Source: Microbacterium sp. No. 7 (GTDB taxonomy: Bacteria; Actinomycetota; Actinomycetes; Actinomycetales; Microbacteriaceae). Taken from it: DNA of 64,000 nucleotides. Under the pieces are notes generated by a model. That model worked only from the letters and a program-made list of their open reading frames with translations. It ran no database searches and was not told the origin of the DNA. Made by a program: the position numbers and the translations under genes. Position 1 is the stretch's first letter; each line of letters begins with the position of its first letter. This document shows, piece by piece, positions 1 through 9,807 of this stretch. The stretch spans positions 2,232,001 to 2,296,000 of the forward strand of contig NZ_CP012697.1 in the NCBI RefSeq assembly GCF_001314225.1, written 5' to 3'.

Positions 1-1856
1 ACCTGCACCTCGTCGGAGAGGGCCGTCACGAGCAGCTGTGGCACGTGCTGGGCGCGAACCTCCATGACTTCGTCGGCGTCAGCGGCGTGAGCTTCGCGGT
101 GTGGGCGCCGAACGCCCGGGCCGTGCGGGTGGTCGGCGACTTCAACGCGTGGGACGGTCAGGGCCACGCGATGCGCTCGCTCGGCTCGAGCGGGGTGTGG
201 GAGATCTTCGTCCCCGGCCTCGGCCCCGGCGCGACGTACAAGTACGAGATCCTCACGCAGGACGGCCACTGGCTGCAGAAGGCCGATCCGATGGCGAAGG
301 CCGCCGAGACGCCCCCCGCGACGGCGTCCGTCGTGGCCGAGGCGTCGCACACCTGGTCGGACTCGGCGTGGATGACCGCGCGGTCGCAGCGCTCGCCGCT
401 CGATCACCCGATGTCGGTCTACGAGCTGCACTTCGGCTCGTGGCGGCCGGGGCTCGGCTATCGCGAGGCGGCCGACCAGCTCATCGACTACGTGACGGAG
501 CTGGGCTTCACCCATGTGGAGTTCATGCCGCTCGCGGAGCACCCGTTCGGCGGCTCCTGGGGATACCAGGTCACCGGCTACTACGCGCCGACGAGCCGCT
601 TCGGCTCCCCCGACGACCTGCGCTACCTCATCGACCGCCTGCATCAGGCAGGCATCGGCGTCATCATGGACTGGGTTCCCGGGCATTTCCCGAAGGACGC
701 GTTCGCGCTGGCCCGCTTCGACGGCCGACCGCTCTACGAGCACCCCGACCCCCGGCGCGGCGAGCACAAGGACTGGGGCACCTACATCTTCGACTACGGG
801 CGCACCGAGGTGCGCAACTTCCTCGTCGCGAACGCGCTCTACTGGTTCGAGGAGTTCCACGTCGACGGGCTGCGCGTGGACGCCGTGGCCTCGATGCTCT
901 ACCTCGACTACTCGCGCAACGACGGCGAGTGGGAGCCGAACGTCCACGGCGGCCGCGAGAACCTGGAGGCGATCAGCTTCCTGCAGGAGGTCAACGCGAC
1001 GGCGTACAAGCGCTACCCCGGCATCGCGATGATCGCCGAGGAGTCGACGAGCTACCCGGGCGTGACCGCGCCCACGTCGCAGGGCGGGCTCGGCTTCGGC
1101 TTCAAGTGGAACATGGGCTGGATGAACGACTCGCTCGTCTACATCTCGCGCGATCCCATGTACCGCTCGTACCACGAGGGCGAGCTGTCGTTCTCGTTCG
1201 TGTACGCGTTCAGCGAGAACTTCGTGCTCCCGATCAGCCACGACGAGGTCGTGCACGGCAAGGGCAGCCTGTTCGGCCGCATGCCCGGCGACCACTGGCA
1301 GAAGCTCGCGAACATGCGCGCCTATCTCGCGTACATGTGGGGCCACCCCGGCAAGCATCTGCTGTTCATGGGCCAGGAGTTCGGCCAGATGTCGGAGTGG
1401 TCCGAGTCGCGCAGCCTCGACTGGTGGATGCTCGACCAGCCCGCGCACCGCGAGCTCGCCGACTTCGTCGGCGCCCTCAACCGCGCCTACACGGCGCACG
1501 CGCCGCTCTGGTCGCGCGACAGCGACGGCGGCGCCTTCCGCCGGCTCGGCGCGCCGACGTGGAACCCCAACGTCATCGCCTTCGCCCGCACCGACCACCA
1601 CGGCAACACGGTCGCCGTGGTCTGCAACTTCTCCGGCGCGCCCGTGTACGACTACGAGCTGGAGCTGCCCGAGAGCGGCACGTGGACCGAGGTCGTCAAC
1701 TCCGACGCGAAGGAGTACGGCGGCTCGGGCGTCGGCAACCTCGGCGCCGTGCACGCCGACGAGTACCGCCGCGCGCGCATGGTGCTCCCGCCCCTCGGCG
1801 TGCTGTGGCTGAGCCACCGCACCGCCCCGGAGGGATCAGCCGCCCGGGAGGGATGA
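1..1856 (+). CDS. glgB: 1,4-alpha-glucan branching enzyme GlgB (5' end outside window)
   Basis: Transfers segments of alpha-1,4-glucan chains to form alpha-1,6 branches in cytoplasmic glycogen. The frame (codons from position 3) is open to the window edge, and the first visible residues are a branching-enzyme-like [11 protein letters not shown], so the N-terminus is missing and the first internal GTG (45) is not the start. About 617 residues are visible against roughly 730 for a full enzyme. Order: CBM48 immunoglobulin-like module ([20 protein letters not shown]), then a GH13 barrel with the nucleophile region [13 protein letters not shown], the acid/base region IAEEST and the transition-state stabiliser region [12 protein letters not shown], then a C-terminal beta domain. 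It ends 21 bp from the convergent thioredoxin gene. Identification is secure. Confidence 0.97.
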   Translation, partial: LHLVGEGRHEQLWHVLGANLHDFVGVSGVSFAVWAPNARAVRVVGDFNAWDGQGHAMRSLGSSGVWEIFVPGLGPGATYKYEILTQDGHWLQKADPMAKAAETPPATASVVAEASHTWSDSAWMTARSQRSPLDHPMSVYELHFGSWRPGLGYREAADQLIDYVTELGFTHVEFMPLAEHPFGGSWGYQVTGYYAPTSRFGSPDDLRYLIDRLHQAGIGVIMDWVPGHFPKDAFALARFDGRPLYEHPDPRRGEHKDWGTYIFDYGRTEVRNFLVANALYWFEEFHVDGLRVDAVASMLYLDYSRNDGEWEPNVHGGRENLEAISFLQEVNATAYKRYPGIAMIAEESTSYPGVTAPTSQGGLGFGFKWNMGWMNDSLVYISRDPMYRSYHEGELSFSFVYAFSENFVLPISHDEVVHGKGSLFGRMPGDHWQKLANMRAYLAYMWGHPGKHLLFMGQEFGQMSEWSESRSLDWWMLDQPAHRELADFVGALNRAYTAHAPLWSRDSDGGAFRRLGAPTWNPNVIAFARTDHHGNTVAVVCNFSGAPVYDYELELPESGTWTEVVNSDAKEYGGSGVGNLGAVHADEYRRARMVLPPLGVLWLSHRTAPEGSAAREG

Positions 1857-1877
1857 GCCCGGGCGGCGGAGAAGGCC

Positions 1878-2792
1878 TCAGAACAGCAGCGACGTCAGGC
1901 GACCGCGGGCCCGCAGCACGCGCGGGTCGCTGTCGCCGACGAGCAGGAAGAGCTCGAGCAGGCGCTCGCGCACGGGACCGCGCTCGTCGGCCGGCAGCTC
2001 GGCGAAGAGGTCGAGGAGGCGCCCGAAGGCGTCGTCGACATGCCCGCCGGCGATGTCGAGATCGGCGACCGCCAGCTGCGCGCCGACGTCGTGCGGGGTC
2101 GCGGCGGCCGCGGCCCGTGCGGCCTGCAGGTCGGCATCCTGCACGCGCTGCAGCAGGCGCACCTGGGCGAGTCCCGCACGCGCCTGATCGTCGCGCGGGC
2201 TCTCCGCGATCGCCTGCTCGAACGCCGCGGCCGCGGCGGCGAGGTCACCGGCGTCGATCGCGTCGTAGGCGGCCTGGTGCAGCGGGGGAAGCGGCGGCTC
2301 GGAGCCCTCGTCGGCGGCGGCGTCGCCGGCGGGCACGGTGCCCGTGACCCCGTGCTGTGCGGCCAGCTGCAGGAACTGGTCGACGACCTCGCGCACCTGC
2401 TGCTCGGGCACGGCGCCCGTGAACATCTGCACGGGCTGGCCCGCGACGAGGCCGACGACGAGCGGGATCGACTGGGCGCGGAAGGCCTGCGCCACCTGCG
2501 GGTTCGCGTCGACGTCGACCTTGGCGAGCACGACGCGGCCGGCGAGCTCGGTGACGACGCGCTCGAGAATGGGGCCGAGCTGCTTGCACGGGCCGCACCA
2601 CTCGGCCCAGAGGTCGACAACGACGGGCACCGAGCGCGAGAGCTCCAGCACCTGCGCGAAGGTCTGGTCGGTGACGTCCACGACGAGCGACGGGGCGCCG
2701 GCCTGCGGCTGCGCGTTCGCGGGCGGGGCGTTGCGCAGCGATGAGAGGTCGACGGCACCGCGGATGACGGCGCCGGGGTTCACGTCGGTCAT
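1878..2792 (-). CDS. Thioredoxin-domain protein with C-terminal TPR-like region (CnoX/YbbN type)
   Basis: 304 residues. After a disordered N-terminus comes a thioredoxin fold at about residues 30-140 with the redox motif WCGPCK, then a helical Ala-rich half with TPR-like repeats (about 170-300). This is the architecture of the YbbN/CnoX co-chaperone family, which holds unfolding clients; the motif with two cysteines suggests redox competence here. The ATG at 2792 is preceded by AAGGAG and overlaps the stop of the upstream membrane-protein gene by 4 bp (ATGA), so the two are translationally coupled. The family is clear; the client set is unknown. Confidence 0.9.
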   Translation of the reverse strand: MTDVNPGAVIRGAVDLSSLRNAPPANAQPQAGAPSLVVDVTDQTFAQVLELSRSVPVVVDLWAEWCGPCKQLGPILERVVTELAGRVVLAKVDVDANPQVAQAFRAQSIPLVVGLVAGQPVQMFTGAVPEQQVREVVDQFLQLAAQHGVTGTVPAGDAAADEGSEPPLPPLHQAAYDAIDAGDLAAAAAAFEQAIAESPRDDQARAGLAQVRLLQRVQDADLQAARAAAAATPHDVGAQLAVADLDIAGGHVDDAFGRLLDLFAELPADERGPVRERLLELFLLVGDSDPRVLRARGRLTSLLF

Positions 2793-4567
2793 TCGATCTC
2801 CTTGGCATCGAGGATCTGCGAAGAGACGCCGAGGAACTGGATCAGCTCCGTCGAGCTCTGCGCGGGAATGAAGAAGAACAGCTGGTCCTGGTAGGTGGTC
2901 GTGAAGCCCTTCGGCGACTGCTCCACTCCGGCCAGCGTGCTGACCACCAGGTTGCCCTCGAGCTTGATGACCGCGTCCTCGTTCGTGGAGGTGACGGTGT
3001 CGTGCTCGTAGACGGTGACCGCGACGATCGCACCGCTGTCGAGCGTCGCGAGCGCGACGGGGTCGCTCTCGCCGGGCGTCGCCTGATGCGTCAGCTCGCC
3101 GGTCTCGGCACCCGTCCTGTTGAAGTCCTCCAGGCGCCGCGCGCGGTCCTCCTCGACCCGCGTGCGGAACGAGTCCGACTGCCGGTCGAAGTACGGCGCG
3201 TACTCGCTGTCGTCGCCCTTGTCGAGGACGTCGGCGTACGCCGCCGCCAGCTGCGCGGGGGGCAGCAGGAGGAAGGGCGACGCCGGGTCGATGCGCAGGG
3301 CGCCCACGTACGCCGGCGCGAGGTTGAGGTTCGTCTCCGACCCGAGGGTGGCGATGTAGGTGAGCTTGTAGTTCGACCAGGGATCCTGCTGCGCGATCGA
3401 CATGACGACGGCGGGATCGTCGGGGGTCGGCTCGACGACCGCGAAGAACACGCGCGGCCAGCCGTCGTAGGCCTCTGGCAGGAGGAACTGCAGCTCCTCG
3501 GCGGGGATCGCCGGCAGCTGGCTCTGGTCCGGAAGGGCCGTGCGCAGCCGGTAGTTCGTCTCGCGGGCGGCGAGGGCCGCGCCCTCGAGGCGCTCCGCGG
3601 CCGCGGTGGCGTCGATCGCGGCGTCGGCGGTGGCAACCTGCTCCGAGATGCGCGTGAGGATGCGCTGCGCCTGCGCCTCGGTCACGGCCGGGGCGCCCTG
3701 GCCCTCGGGGGCGACCACCGTCTCGCTCGGGCTCGGCGACGGCGTCCCCGCCAGATCCGGCCAGGCGTCGGGCGAGCATCCCGTGATCGCCAGAGCCGAG
3801 ACGAGCGCGATCGGCAGGGCGACGAGGGTGCGCCGGCCCGAGCCGATGCCGCGCCGGCGCGGCGTGGCGCTGATGACGCCCTTGTCGGCGGCCGAGATCT
3901 CGATCGGCTCCGTCGGCGGCAGCGGCGTGCCCTTGCGGCGCGGCCCGCGCGAACGGCGCAGATGACGCACGCCCAGGTAGTAGAGCACGAGGCCGATGAG
4001 CATGAGGATGCCGCCGCCCACGATCAGCGGGCCCGCCCAGGGGGTCGTGACGCCCGTCGGCCAGGTGAGCGTGAGGTCCGACGGCGCCGGCTCGACGCCG
4101 TCGGTCGCGACGAGCAGGCTCATGTCGGAGGGCAGCTGCACAGAGGTCATGAGCAGGTCGTCCTGGCGGAAGACATCGAGCCAGAGGTCCGAGGAGAGCG
4201 GGTCGAGCGGCGCGATCTCGGCAGCGCCGTCCGTCGTCGCCCCCGGCTCGGCGGCGACGGCCCGGCTCACGATCTCGCCGTCGTCGACGGTCACCTGCAC
4301 GTAGTCGCTGCGCGCCAGCCAGGCGGTCATGTCGGTCGTGCGCCCGTAGACCGCGAGGATCTCGCCGTCGCCCCGGGCGCGCAGGGTCTGCGATCCGGAG
4401 TGGCTCGTCAGCACCTCGCCGTCGATCACGACGTACGGGCTGTCGACGGGGATCTCGATCGCCCGGCTCTCCGTGCGCGGCCCCTGCAGCACGGTCCGCT
4501 GCGCCACTCCCGCACCGATCATCACGGTAGCCAGCACGAAGGCGACCACTGCCCACACGAAACGCAC
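2789..4567 (-). CDS. Conserved membrane protein of unknown function, internal lipobox-like segment
   Basis: 592 residues, function not recognised. There is an N-terminal membrane anchor (residues 3-22), an extracytoplasmic beta-rich domain, and a second membrane helix near residues 185-206. A basic, Pro-rich cytoplasmic linker follows, then a third hydrophobic stretch ending in LAITGC, which looks like a lipoprotein signal and lipobox although it sits mid-protein. The rest (about 270-592) is a Ser/Pro/Thr-rich spacer and a soluble domain predicted outside. It is coupled to the downstream thioredoxin-like gene by a 4-bp overlap, which suggests a shared envelope or redox role. It could be a fusion of a membrane protein with a lipoprotein. 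The start was chosen for the clean signal-anchor. Confidence 0.7.
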   Translation of the reverse strand: MRFVWAVVAFVLATVMIGAGVAQRTVLQGPRTESRAIEIPVDSPYVVIDGEVLTSHSGSQTLRARGDGEILAVYGRTTDMTAWLARSDYVQVTVDDGEIVSRAVAAEPGATTDGAAEIAPLDPLSSDLWLDVFRQDDLLMTSVQLPSDMSLLVATDGVEPAPSDLTLTWPTGVTTPWAGPLIVGGGILMLIGLVLYYLGVRHLRRSRGPRRKGTPLPPTEPIEISAADKGVISATPRRRGIGSGRRTLVALPIALVSALAITGCSPDAWPDLAGTPSPSPSETVVAPEGQGAPAVTEAQAQRILTRISEQVATADAAIDATAAAERLEGAALAARETNYRLRTALPDQSQLPAIPAEELQFLLPEAYDGWPRVFFAVVEPTPDDPAVVMSIAQQDPWSNYKLTYIATLGSETNLNLAPAYVGALRIDPASPFLLLPPAQLAAAYADVLDKGDDSEYAPYFDRQSDSFRTRVEEDRARRLEDFNRTGAETGELTHQATPGESDPVALATLDSGAIVAVTVYEHDTVTSTNEDAVIKLEGNLVVSTLAGVEQSPKGFTTTYQDQLFFFIPAQSSTELIQFLGVSSQILDAKEIE

Positions 4568-4747
4568 GAAATGACACCTCTCTGCGACGGCAGACGCCGC
4601 AGGACGACACGGATCCGACTGTCCAGACTAGCCGACACGACCTGAAAGCGGCCCGGGAGACACGGGATGCGACGACGGCGTGCGTATCCTGACACCACAC
4701 CCCCGCACCGCACCCCCGCATCGAAGGCTCGCACAGAAGGCTCGTCC

Positions 4748-5818
4748 GTGAAGATCCAGCATCCCTTCCGCACCGCGCTCATCGCCACGCTCGGCGTCGG
4801 GGTGGGCCTCATGCTCATCACGAGCCTCGAGACGCTCTCGACGGTGCTGCTCTACGTGGGAACGGCCCTCTTCCTGTCGCTCGGGCTCGATCCGCTGGTG
4901 ACCTGGCTCTCCCGGCGCGGGCTCCCCCGCTGGGCGGCCCTCCTCGTCACCTTCGCGGCCGTGCTGGCCGTCTTCGCCGGCATCATCCTGATGGTCGTCC
5001 CGATCATCGTCGGTCAGGTGACCCAGTTCGTGAACGAGATCCAGAAGCTCGTGCTCTCGGGCACGTTCGACCCGATCGGCGCGCTCAGCGACTGGCTGCG
5101 GACGACCTTCCCGCTGCTCGACGTCGAGCTCGTGATGCAGTACCTGAACGACGCCTGGAACTCGCTCGACGTCAGGCAACTCGGCGGCTCGGTGGGCGGG
5201 CTGCTCATCGGCGTGGGCTCGGCGATCGTTTCGGGGCTCACGGGGGCGCTGATCGTCCTGATCCTGACGATCTACTTCACGGCCTCGACGCCGTCGCTGA
5301 AGGCGGCGGTGTACCAGCTCGTGCCGGCCTCGAAGCGCCCGCGCTTCATCGACCTCGCCGAGCAGATCACGGCATCCGTCGGCTACTACGTCATGGGGCA
5401 GGTGTCGCTCGGCGCGATCAACGGCGTGCTGAGCGCGATCTTCCTCAGCATCATCGGAGCGCCGTTCCCGGCCGTGCTCGCCGTGATCGCGTTCTTCTTC
5501 TCCCTCATCCCGCTCGTGGGCACGCTCACCGGCTCGACGATCATCGTGCTCGTCTGCCTCATCCCGCAGCTCGGCTCGCCGCTCACCGCGATCGTCGCGC
5601 TGATCTGGTACGTCATCTATATGCAGGTCGAGGCATATCTGATCTCGCCGCGCATCATGAACCGCGCCGTCTCGGTGCCCGGCGCGGTCGTCGTCATCGC
5701 CGCGCTCGCGGGCGGCTCGCTGCTCGGGCTGCTGGGAGCGCTCATCGCGATCCCCGTGGCGGCGAGCATCCTCATCATCTACCGCCAGGTGATCATCCCG
5801 CAGCAGAACGAGAGGTAG
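4748..5818 (+). CDS. AI-2E family transporter (UPF0118/PerM-like)
   Basis: 356 residues from a GTG at 4748 with AGAAGG seven bases upstream; an ATG at 4667 would add a basic, non-conserved leader. It is a polytopic membrane protein with the family pattern: a hydrophobic pair at the N-terminus, a soluble helical segment (about 90-155), then a block of helices including the GAPFPAVLAVIAFF and SLIPLVGTLTGS loops. Members export small molecules (AI-2 or indole derivatives) or act as Na+/H+ antiporters, so the substrate cannot be assigned. It is divergent from the preceding membrane-protein gene, and its last 26 bp overlap the convergent hydrolase. Confidence 0.88.
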   Translation: MKIQHPFRTALIATLGVGVGLMLITSLETLSTVLLYVGTALFLSLGLDPLVTWLSRRGLPRWAALLVTFAAVLAVFAGIILMVVPIIVGQVTQFVNEIQKLVLSGTFDPIGALSDWLRTTFPLLDVELVMQYLNDAWNSLDVRQLGGSVGGLLIGVGSAIVSGLTGALIVLILTIYFTASTPSLKAAVYQLVPASKRPRFIDLAEQITASVGYYVMGQVSLGAINGVLSAIFLSIIGAPFPAVLAVIAFFFSLIPLVGTLTGSTIIVLVCLIPQLGSPLTAIVALIWYVIYMQVEAYLISPRIMNRAVSVPGAVVVIAALAGGSLLGLLGALIAIPVAASILIIYRQVIIPQQNER

Positions 5819-6539
5819 CCTCCCCCGCCTCGCCGTGCCACTCGGTCGCGAGCGGGAGCGCCGCGGGATGGACGGCGGCGACGATCTCGGTGAGCACGCG
5901 CCGGGTCTGCGTCTCGCCCACCCAGAGGTGCTTGCCGCCCGCGACCGCGATGAGCGTGGCGCCGGGGACCGACGCGAACCGCTCCCTCGCCTCGTCGGGG
6001 CGCAGATAGTCGTCGAGCTCGGGGATGACCGCGATGAGACGCCGCGGGTCGTCGGCCCAGGCCGCGACCTCCTCCGCGGAGGCGCGGTGCAGCGGCGGCG
6101 ACAGCAGGATCGCCCCGGTGACGGGGTGCTCGCGGCCGTACTTGAGCGCCAGCTCGGTGCCGAACGACCATCCCACGAGCCAGGGGTCCGGCAGGTCGCG
6201 CTCGCGCACGAGGTCCATGGCGGCCTCGACGTCGAGCCGCTCCGCGTGCCCGCCGTCGAACGTCCCCTCGCTGGTGCCCCGCGGCGACGTCGTGCCGCGG
6301 GTGTTGAAGCGCAGCACGGCGAGGTCCGCGAGCGCCGGCAGGCGGCCCGCCGCCTTGCGCAGGATGTGCGAGTCCATGAACCCGCCGGCCGTCGGCAGCG
6401 GGTGCAGCGTCACGAGGGTCGCGACGGGCGTGCGGTCGGCGGGCACGGCGAGCTCGCCGACGAGCGTGAGGCCGTCGCGCGTGCGCAGCTCGACCTCCTC
6501 GCGTCGCGCGGGGAGCAGCATCGGTCCGCGAATCTCCAC
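5793..6539 (-). CDS. Alpha/beta hydrolase
   Basis: About 248 residues with an alpha/beta-hydrolase fold. The nucleophile elbow is GWSFGTE, an N-terminal LHPLP segment can serve as the oxyanion loop, and the terminal GGKHLWVG supplies the histidine; the acid is probably in the IPELDDYLRPDE region. The family resembles small dienelactone-hydrolase-like or KANL3-like serine hydrolases. The substrate is unknown. Start is uncertain: GTG 6539 has GGTGGG upstream and lies one base after the preceding gene's stop, ATG 6521 is an alternative, and a start at 6563 would overlap the upstream gene by 23 bp. The 3' end overlaps the convergent transporter. Confidence 0.8.
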   Translation of the reverse strand: MEIRGPMLLPARREEVELRTRDGLTLVGELAVPADRTPVATLVTLHPLPTAGGFMDSHILRKAAGRLPALADLAVLRFNTRGTTSPRGTSEGTFDGGHAERLDVEAAMDLVRERDLPDPWLVGWSFGTELALKYGREHPVTGAILLSPPLHRASAEEVAAWADDPRRLIAVIPELDDYLRPDEARERFASVPGATLIAVAGGKHLWVGETQTRRVLTEIVAAVHPAALPLATEWHGEAGEATSRSAAG

Positions 6540-6540
6540 G

Positions 6541-6822
6541 TCAGCCCACCTTCCAGCACGCACCGTGCCAGTGTCGTCGCGCCGCGAGGTCCGCGGCGTC
6601 TCCCAGCACCCCGTCGGCGCGCCACGCGACGACGTGTGCGACGCCCGGCGCGATCTCGCGACCGCAGCCCGGGCACGTGTACGCCTTCTGCGCCTGCGCC
6701 GCGCTCACGGGCTGCACCGTCCACTCCTGGCCGCGGCGGGTCTCCGTGCGCTTCCAGCCGCTCAGGAGCCGCTCGAACGAGTCGTCGGCGCGCTCGGGAC
6801 GACGACGGTGAGACCGCGGCAT
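6541..6822 (-). CDS. Small actinobacterial protein with zinc-ribbon-like CxxC
   Basis: 93 residues. The N-terminal third is basic (MPRSHRRRPERADDSFERLL) and the second half contains YTCPGCGREI followed by an H-x-H and a C near the C-terminus, which could bind one Zn2+. Proteins of this shape are conserved in actinobacteria without a proven function. It lies tightly between the transglycosylase-like gene (4 bp upstream) and the hydrolase gene, so it is probably cotranscribed with the latter. Confidence 0.75.
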   Translation of the reverse strand: MPRSHRRRPERADDSFERLLSGWKRTETRRGQEWTVQPVSAAQAQKAYTCPGCGREIAPGVAHVVAWRADGVLGDAADLAARRHWHGACWKVG

Positions 6823-6826
6823 GGGG

Positions 6827-7567
6827 TCAGTACCAGCCGTAGCTCTCGGAATGGCCCCACGCGCCGCACGGCGTGCCGTAGCGGTCGCCGATGTATCCGA
6901 GGCCCCAGCTGATCTGCGTGGCCGGGTTGGTCTCCCAGTCCGCTCCCGCCGACGCCATCTTCTCCGCGGGCAGCGACTGGGGGATGCCGTAGGCGCCGCT
7001 CGACGCGTTGTACGCGTTCACGCGCCAGCCCGACTCCCGGTTCCACAGCGCGACCAGGCAGGAGAACTCGTCGTCGCCCCACCCGCGCGAGAGCACCATG
7101 TCGTACGCGATGGCCTGCGCCGACCCGGGGTCGGGGGCGACGAAGGGCGGCGCCCAGCTCGACTCCCCCGAGTCCGACGAGCCGGAGGAATCCGATGACG
7201 ACGATGACGACGAGGAGGAGGCCGGTGCGGGCGTGGGCGTGGGGGTCGGGGTGGGGATCAGCTCGACGGTGTAGGTGATGTCGCCGCGGCCCAGATCGCC
7301 GACCTCGGTGTGGCGCGAGCCGGTCTGATAGGACTGCGCGTCCTTCAGCGTCGCGACGTAGAGCGTGACCGGCGCGGCGACGGCCTCCTCCGGCGTCCCG
7401 ATGATGCCGCTCATCGGTCCGATGTAGGCCACGCTCAGCCCCGCGACGGCGAGCAGCGCCAGGGTGCTCTTGACGCCGCGACCACGCGAACGGCGGCGAG
7501 CCGGGGGCTGCGCACGCTTCGCCAGGGCGCGGGAGGTCGGCGATGTCTGCTGCAGGTCGGAGGTCAC
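6827..7567 (-). CDS. Secreted lytic transglycosylase-like protein
   Basis: 246 residues from a GTG. A basic N-terminus and one hydrophobic signal/anchor (about residues 33-55) precede a short domain, then a PTPTPTPTP linker and a long Ser tract (about 115-140). The C-terminal 75 residues form a lysozyme/transglycosylase-like (SLT/RPF-like) domain with LWNRESGWR, which holds the catalytic-type Glu, and the SGAYGIPQSLPAEKM and TQISWGLGYIGDRYG motifs. The role is probably peptidoglycan remodelling outside the membrane. It is not part of the prophage and has no nearby holin. Confidence 0.85.
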   Translation of the reverse strand: MTSDLQQTSPTSRALAKRAQPPARRRSRGRGVKSTLALLAVAGLSVAYIGPMSGIIGTPEEAVAAPVTLYVATLKDAQSYQTGSRHTEVGDLGRGDITYTVELIPTPTPTPTPAPASSSSSSSSSDSSGSSDSGESSWAPPFVAPDPGSAQAIAYDMVLSRGWGDDEFSCLVALWNRESGWRVNAYNASSGAYGIPQSLPAEKMASAGADWETNPATQISWGLGYIGDRYGTPCGAWGHSESYGWY

Positions 7568-7613
7568 AGTGCCCCCGATTCTACCCGTCTCACGCTCCGG
7601 CCGCAGATCACTC

Positions 7614-8174
7614 TCATCGCACTGCCAGCATGATCTCGATGAGGGCGTCGAGCACCGCGTCGACCTGCGCCTCGTCGTAGCCGCGGCGCTGCATGCGGAA
7701 CGCGACGGTGCGCACCTGCTCGACGGTGAGCGGCGCGCCGGTCTCCAGATAGGCGGCGATGCGATCGGCGACGATGTCGACCTCGTCGACGCGATAGCCG
7801 TAGCGGAGGAGCCCCGCGCGCCGGAAGCGCGCGCCCTCCGGGCGGCTCATCCGGTCGAGGATCTCCTGTCCGATCCCGCGCGAGCGCGCGACCCACGGGC
7901 GGGCGCCCGCGCGGGCGAGCGCCTCCTCGCGCTCGCGCGCGGCGAACGCCTCCTCGATGCGGGTGAGCGCCATGTCGACGGCGTCGACGCTGTATCCGCC
8001 GCGGACGAGCGGAAAGCCGACGGCGCGCACCGCGGCCGCGTCGACCTCGCGGCGCGCCTCGTCGCCCTCGTCCGCCTCGAACGACGCGCGGGCGCGCTCG
8101 AGGTACGCGTCGACGGCCGCGGGGTCGTAGCCTCGTCCGCGCTCGTCGCGGGGGAACAGCGAGGAGCCGCTCAT
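7614..8174 (-). CDS. DivIVA-domain repeat protein
   Basis: 186 residues containing four copies of a DivIVA N-terminal-like motif G-Y-x4-V-D: RGYDPAAVDAYL, GGYSVDAVDMAL, YGYRVDEVDIVA and RGYDEAQVDAVL. In DivIVA/Wag31 this motif is the membrane-curvature-binding N-terminal region; here it is repeated without the long coiled coil. The gene overlaps cdsA by 4 bp (ATGA), linking it to phospholipid synthesis. A polar-growth or membrane-binding role is inference from the motif. Confidence 0.8.
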   Translation of the reverse strand: MSGSSLFPRDERGRGYDPAAVDAYLERARASFEADEGDEARREVDAAAVRAVGFPLVRGGYSVDAVDMALTRIEEAFAAREREEALARAGARPWVARSRGIGQEILDRMSRPEGARFRRAGLLRYGYRVDEVDIVADRIAAYLETGAPLTVEQVRTVAFRMQRRGYDEAQVDAVLDALIEIMLAVR

Positions 8175-9196
8175 GCGACCGTCAGGGGGTACAGCACGAT
8201 GTAGAGGGCGAGCGCGGCGGGCATAGACAGCAGCAGCGAGTCGAGGCGGTCGAGCACGCCGCCGTGGCCGGGAAGCCACGAGCTCATGTCCTTGATGCCG
8301 AGGTCGCGCTTGATCATCGACTCGCCGAGGTCGCCGATCGTCGCCGAGGCCAGGATCGCCGCGCCGACGATGGGGCCCGTCCACCACGGCAGGTGCAGCA
8401 GCAGCGCCGCCATCGCCGTCGCGACGGCGATGCTCGCGATCGCCGCACCGGCGAAGCCCTCCCAGGTCTTCTTGGGGCTGATGCGCGGCGCCATCGGGTG
8501 CTTGCCGAACATCACGCCGCTCGCGTAGGCGCCCGTGTCGGTCGCGACGGCGACGGAGATGATCGTGAGCAGCCAGAGCTCGCCGTGCTCCTGGCGCAGC
8601 AGCACGAGCGCGAGCGACCCCATGAACGTGACGTAGATCTGCACGAACCCGGCGACCAGCACGTCGGCGATCACGTCGGCGTAGCGCCGCCCGTCGTGCG
8701 AGGCCATCTGCACGATCAGGCGCCAGACGACCACGAACGTGACGACCGCGAACGTGATGACCCACGCGGTGTCGGCGGCCAGGAAGTAGGCGGTGAGCAG
8801 CAGGGCGAGCGCCGCGACGAGCTGGGGCACGATGTCGACGCGGCGGCCGCTGGCCTGCAGCGCCCGCGAGAACTCGAAGATCCCGAGCAGGCAGACCGGG
8901 ACGACGAAGAGCAGGAAGAGCTCCTTGATGAAGATCAGCGAGGCGATGACGATGATGCCGATCGCCAGCCCGATCGCGATCGCCATCAGCAGATTGCGGC
9001 CGCTGCGCTCGTTGATGCGCTCGTTGACGTGCTCGAAGTCGGCGCGCGCGCGCTCGATCTGGTGCTCGATCTCGCTGCGCACGGCGCGGACGTGCCCGGG
9101 CAGGTCGATGTGCGCCGTTGCGTCGTCGTGCTTTCCGTCGTCCGGCGACGCGTCGTCGGCGCGCGAGGCGTCCGGATCGGAGGAGTCGGAAGTCAC
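8171..9196 (-). CDS. cdsA: Phosphatidate cytidylyltransferase CdsA
   Basis: Makes CDP-diacylglycerol from phosphatidate and CTP in the membrane, the branch point of phospholipid synthesis. 341 residues from a GTG. A charged N-terminal extension of about 70 residues precedes multiple membrane helices. The CDP-alcohol signature near the C-terminus is present (IKRDLGIKD, then PGHGGVLDRLDS). It follows frr by 3 bp, as usual in the rpsB-tsf-pyrH-frr-cdsA cluster. Confidence 0.95.
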   Translation of the reverse strand: MTSDSSDPDASRADDASPDDGKHDDATAHIDLPGHVRAVRSEIEHQIERARADFEHVNERINERSGRNLLMAIAIGLAIGIIVIASLIFIKELFLLFVVPVCLLGIFEFSRALQASGRRVDIVPQLVAALALLLTAYFLAADTAWVITFAVVTFVVVWRLIVQMASHDGRRYADVIADVLVAGFVQIYVTFMGSLALVLLRQEHGELWLLTIISVAVATDTGAYASGVMFGKHPMAPRISPKKTWEGFAGAAIASIAVATAMAALLLHLPWWTGPIVGAAILASATIGDLGESMIKRDLGIKDMSSWLPGHGGVLDRLDSLLLSMPAALALYIVLYPLTVA

Positions 9197-9199
9197 GCC

Positions 9200-9754
<555 letters not shown>

Positions 9755-9807
9755 GGGTGCTCCTTTGTCGTGGTGATACGTCTGAACAGTCTATCGGCGG
9801 GCACGGC

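Noticed and set aside
101..2347. Long Arg-rich frame across glgB
   Set aside because: Shadow of the glgB coding frame with no conserved motif.
6827..7567. Transglycosylase-like protein as the missing phage lysin
   Set aside because: It is 9 kb outside the element in host context and has a signal anchor and Ser/Pro linker typical of a wall enzyme.
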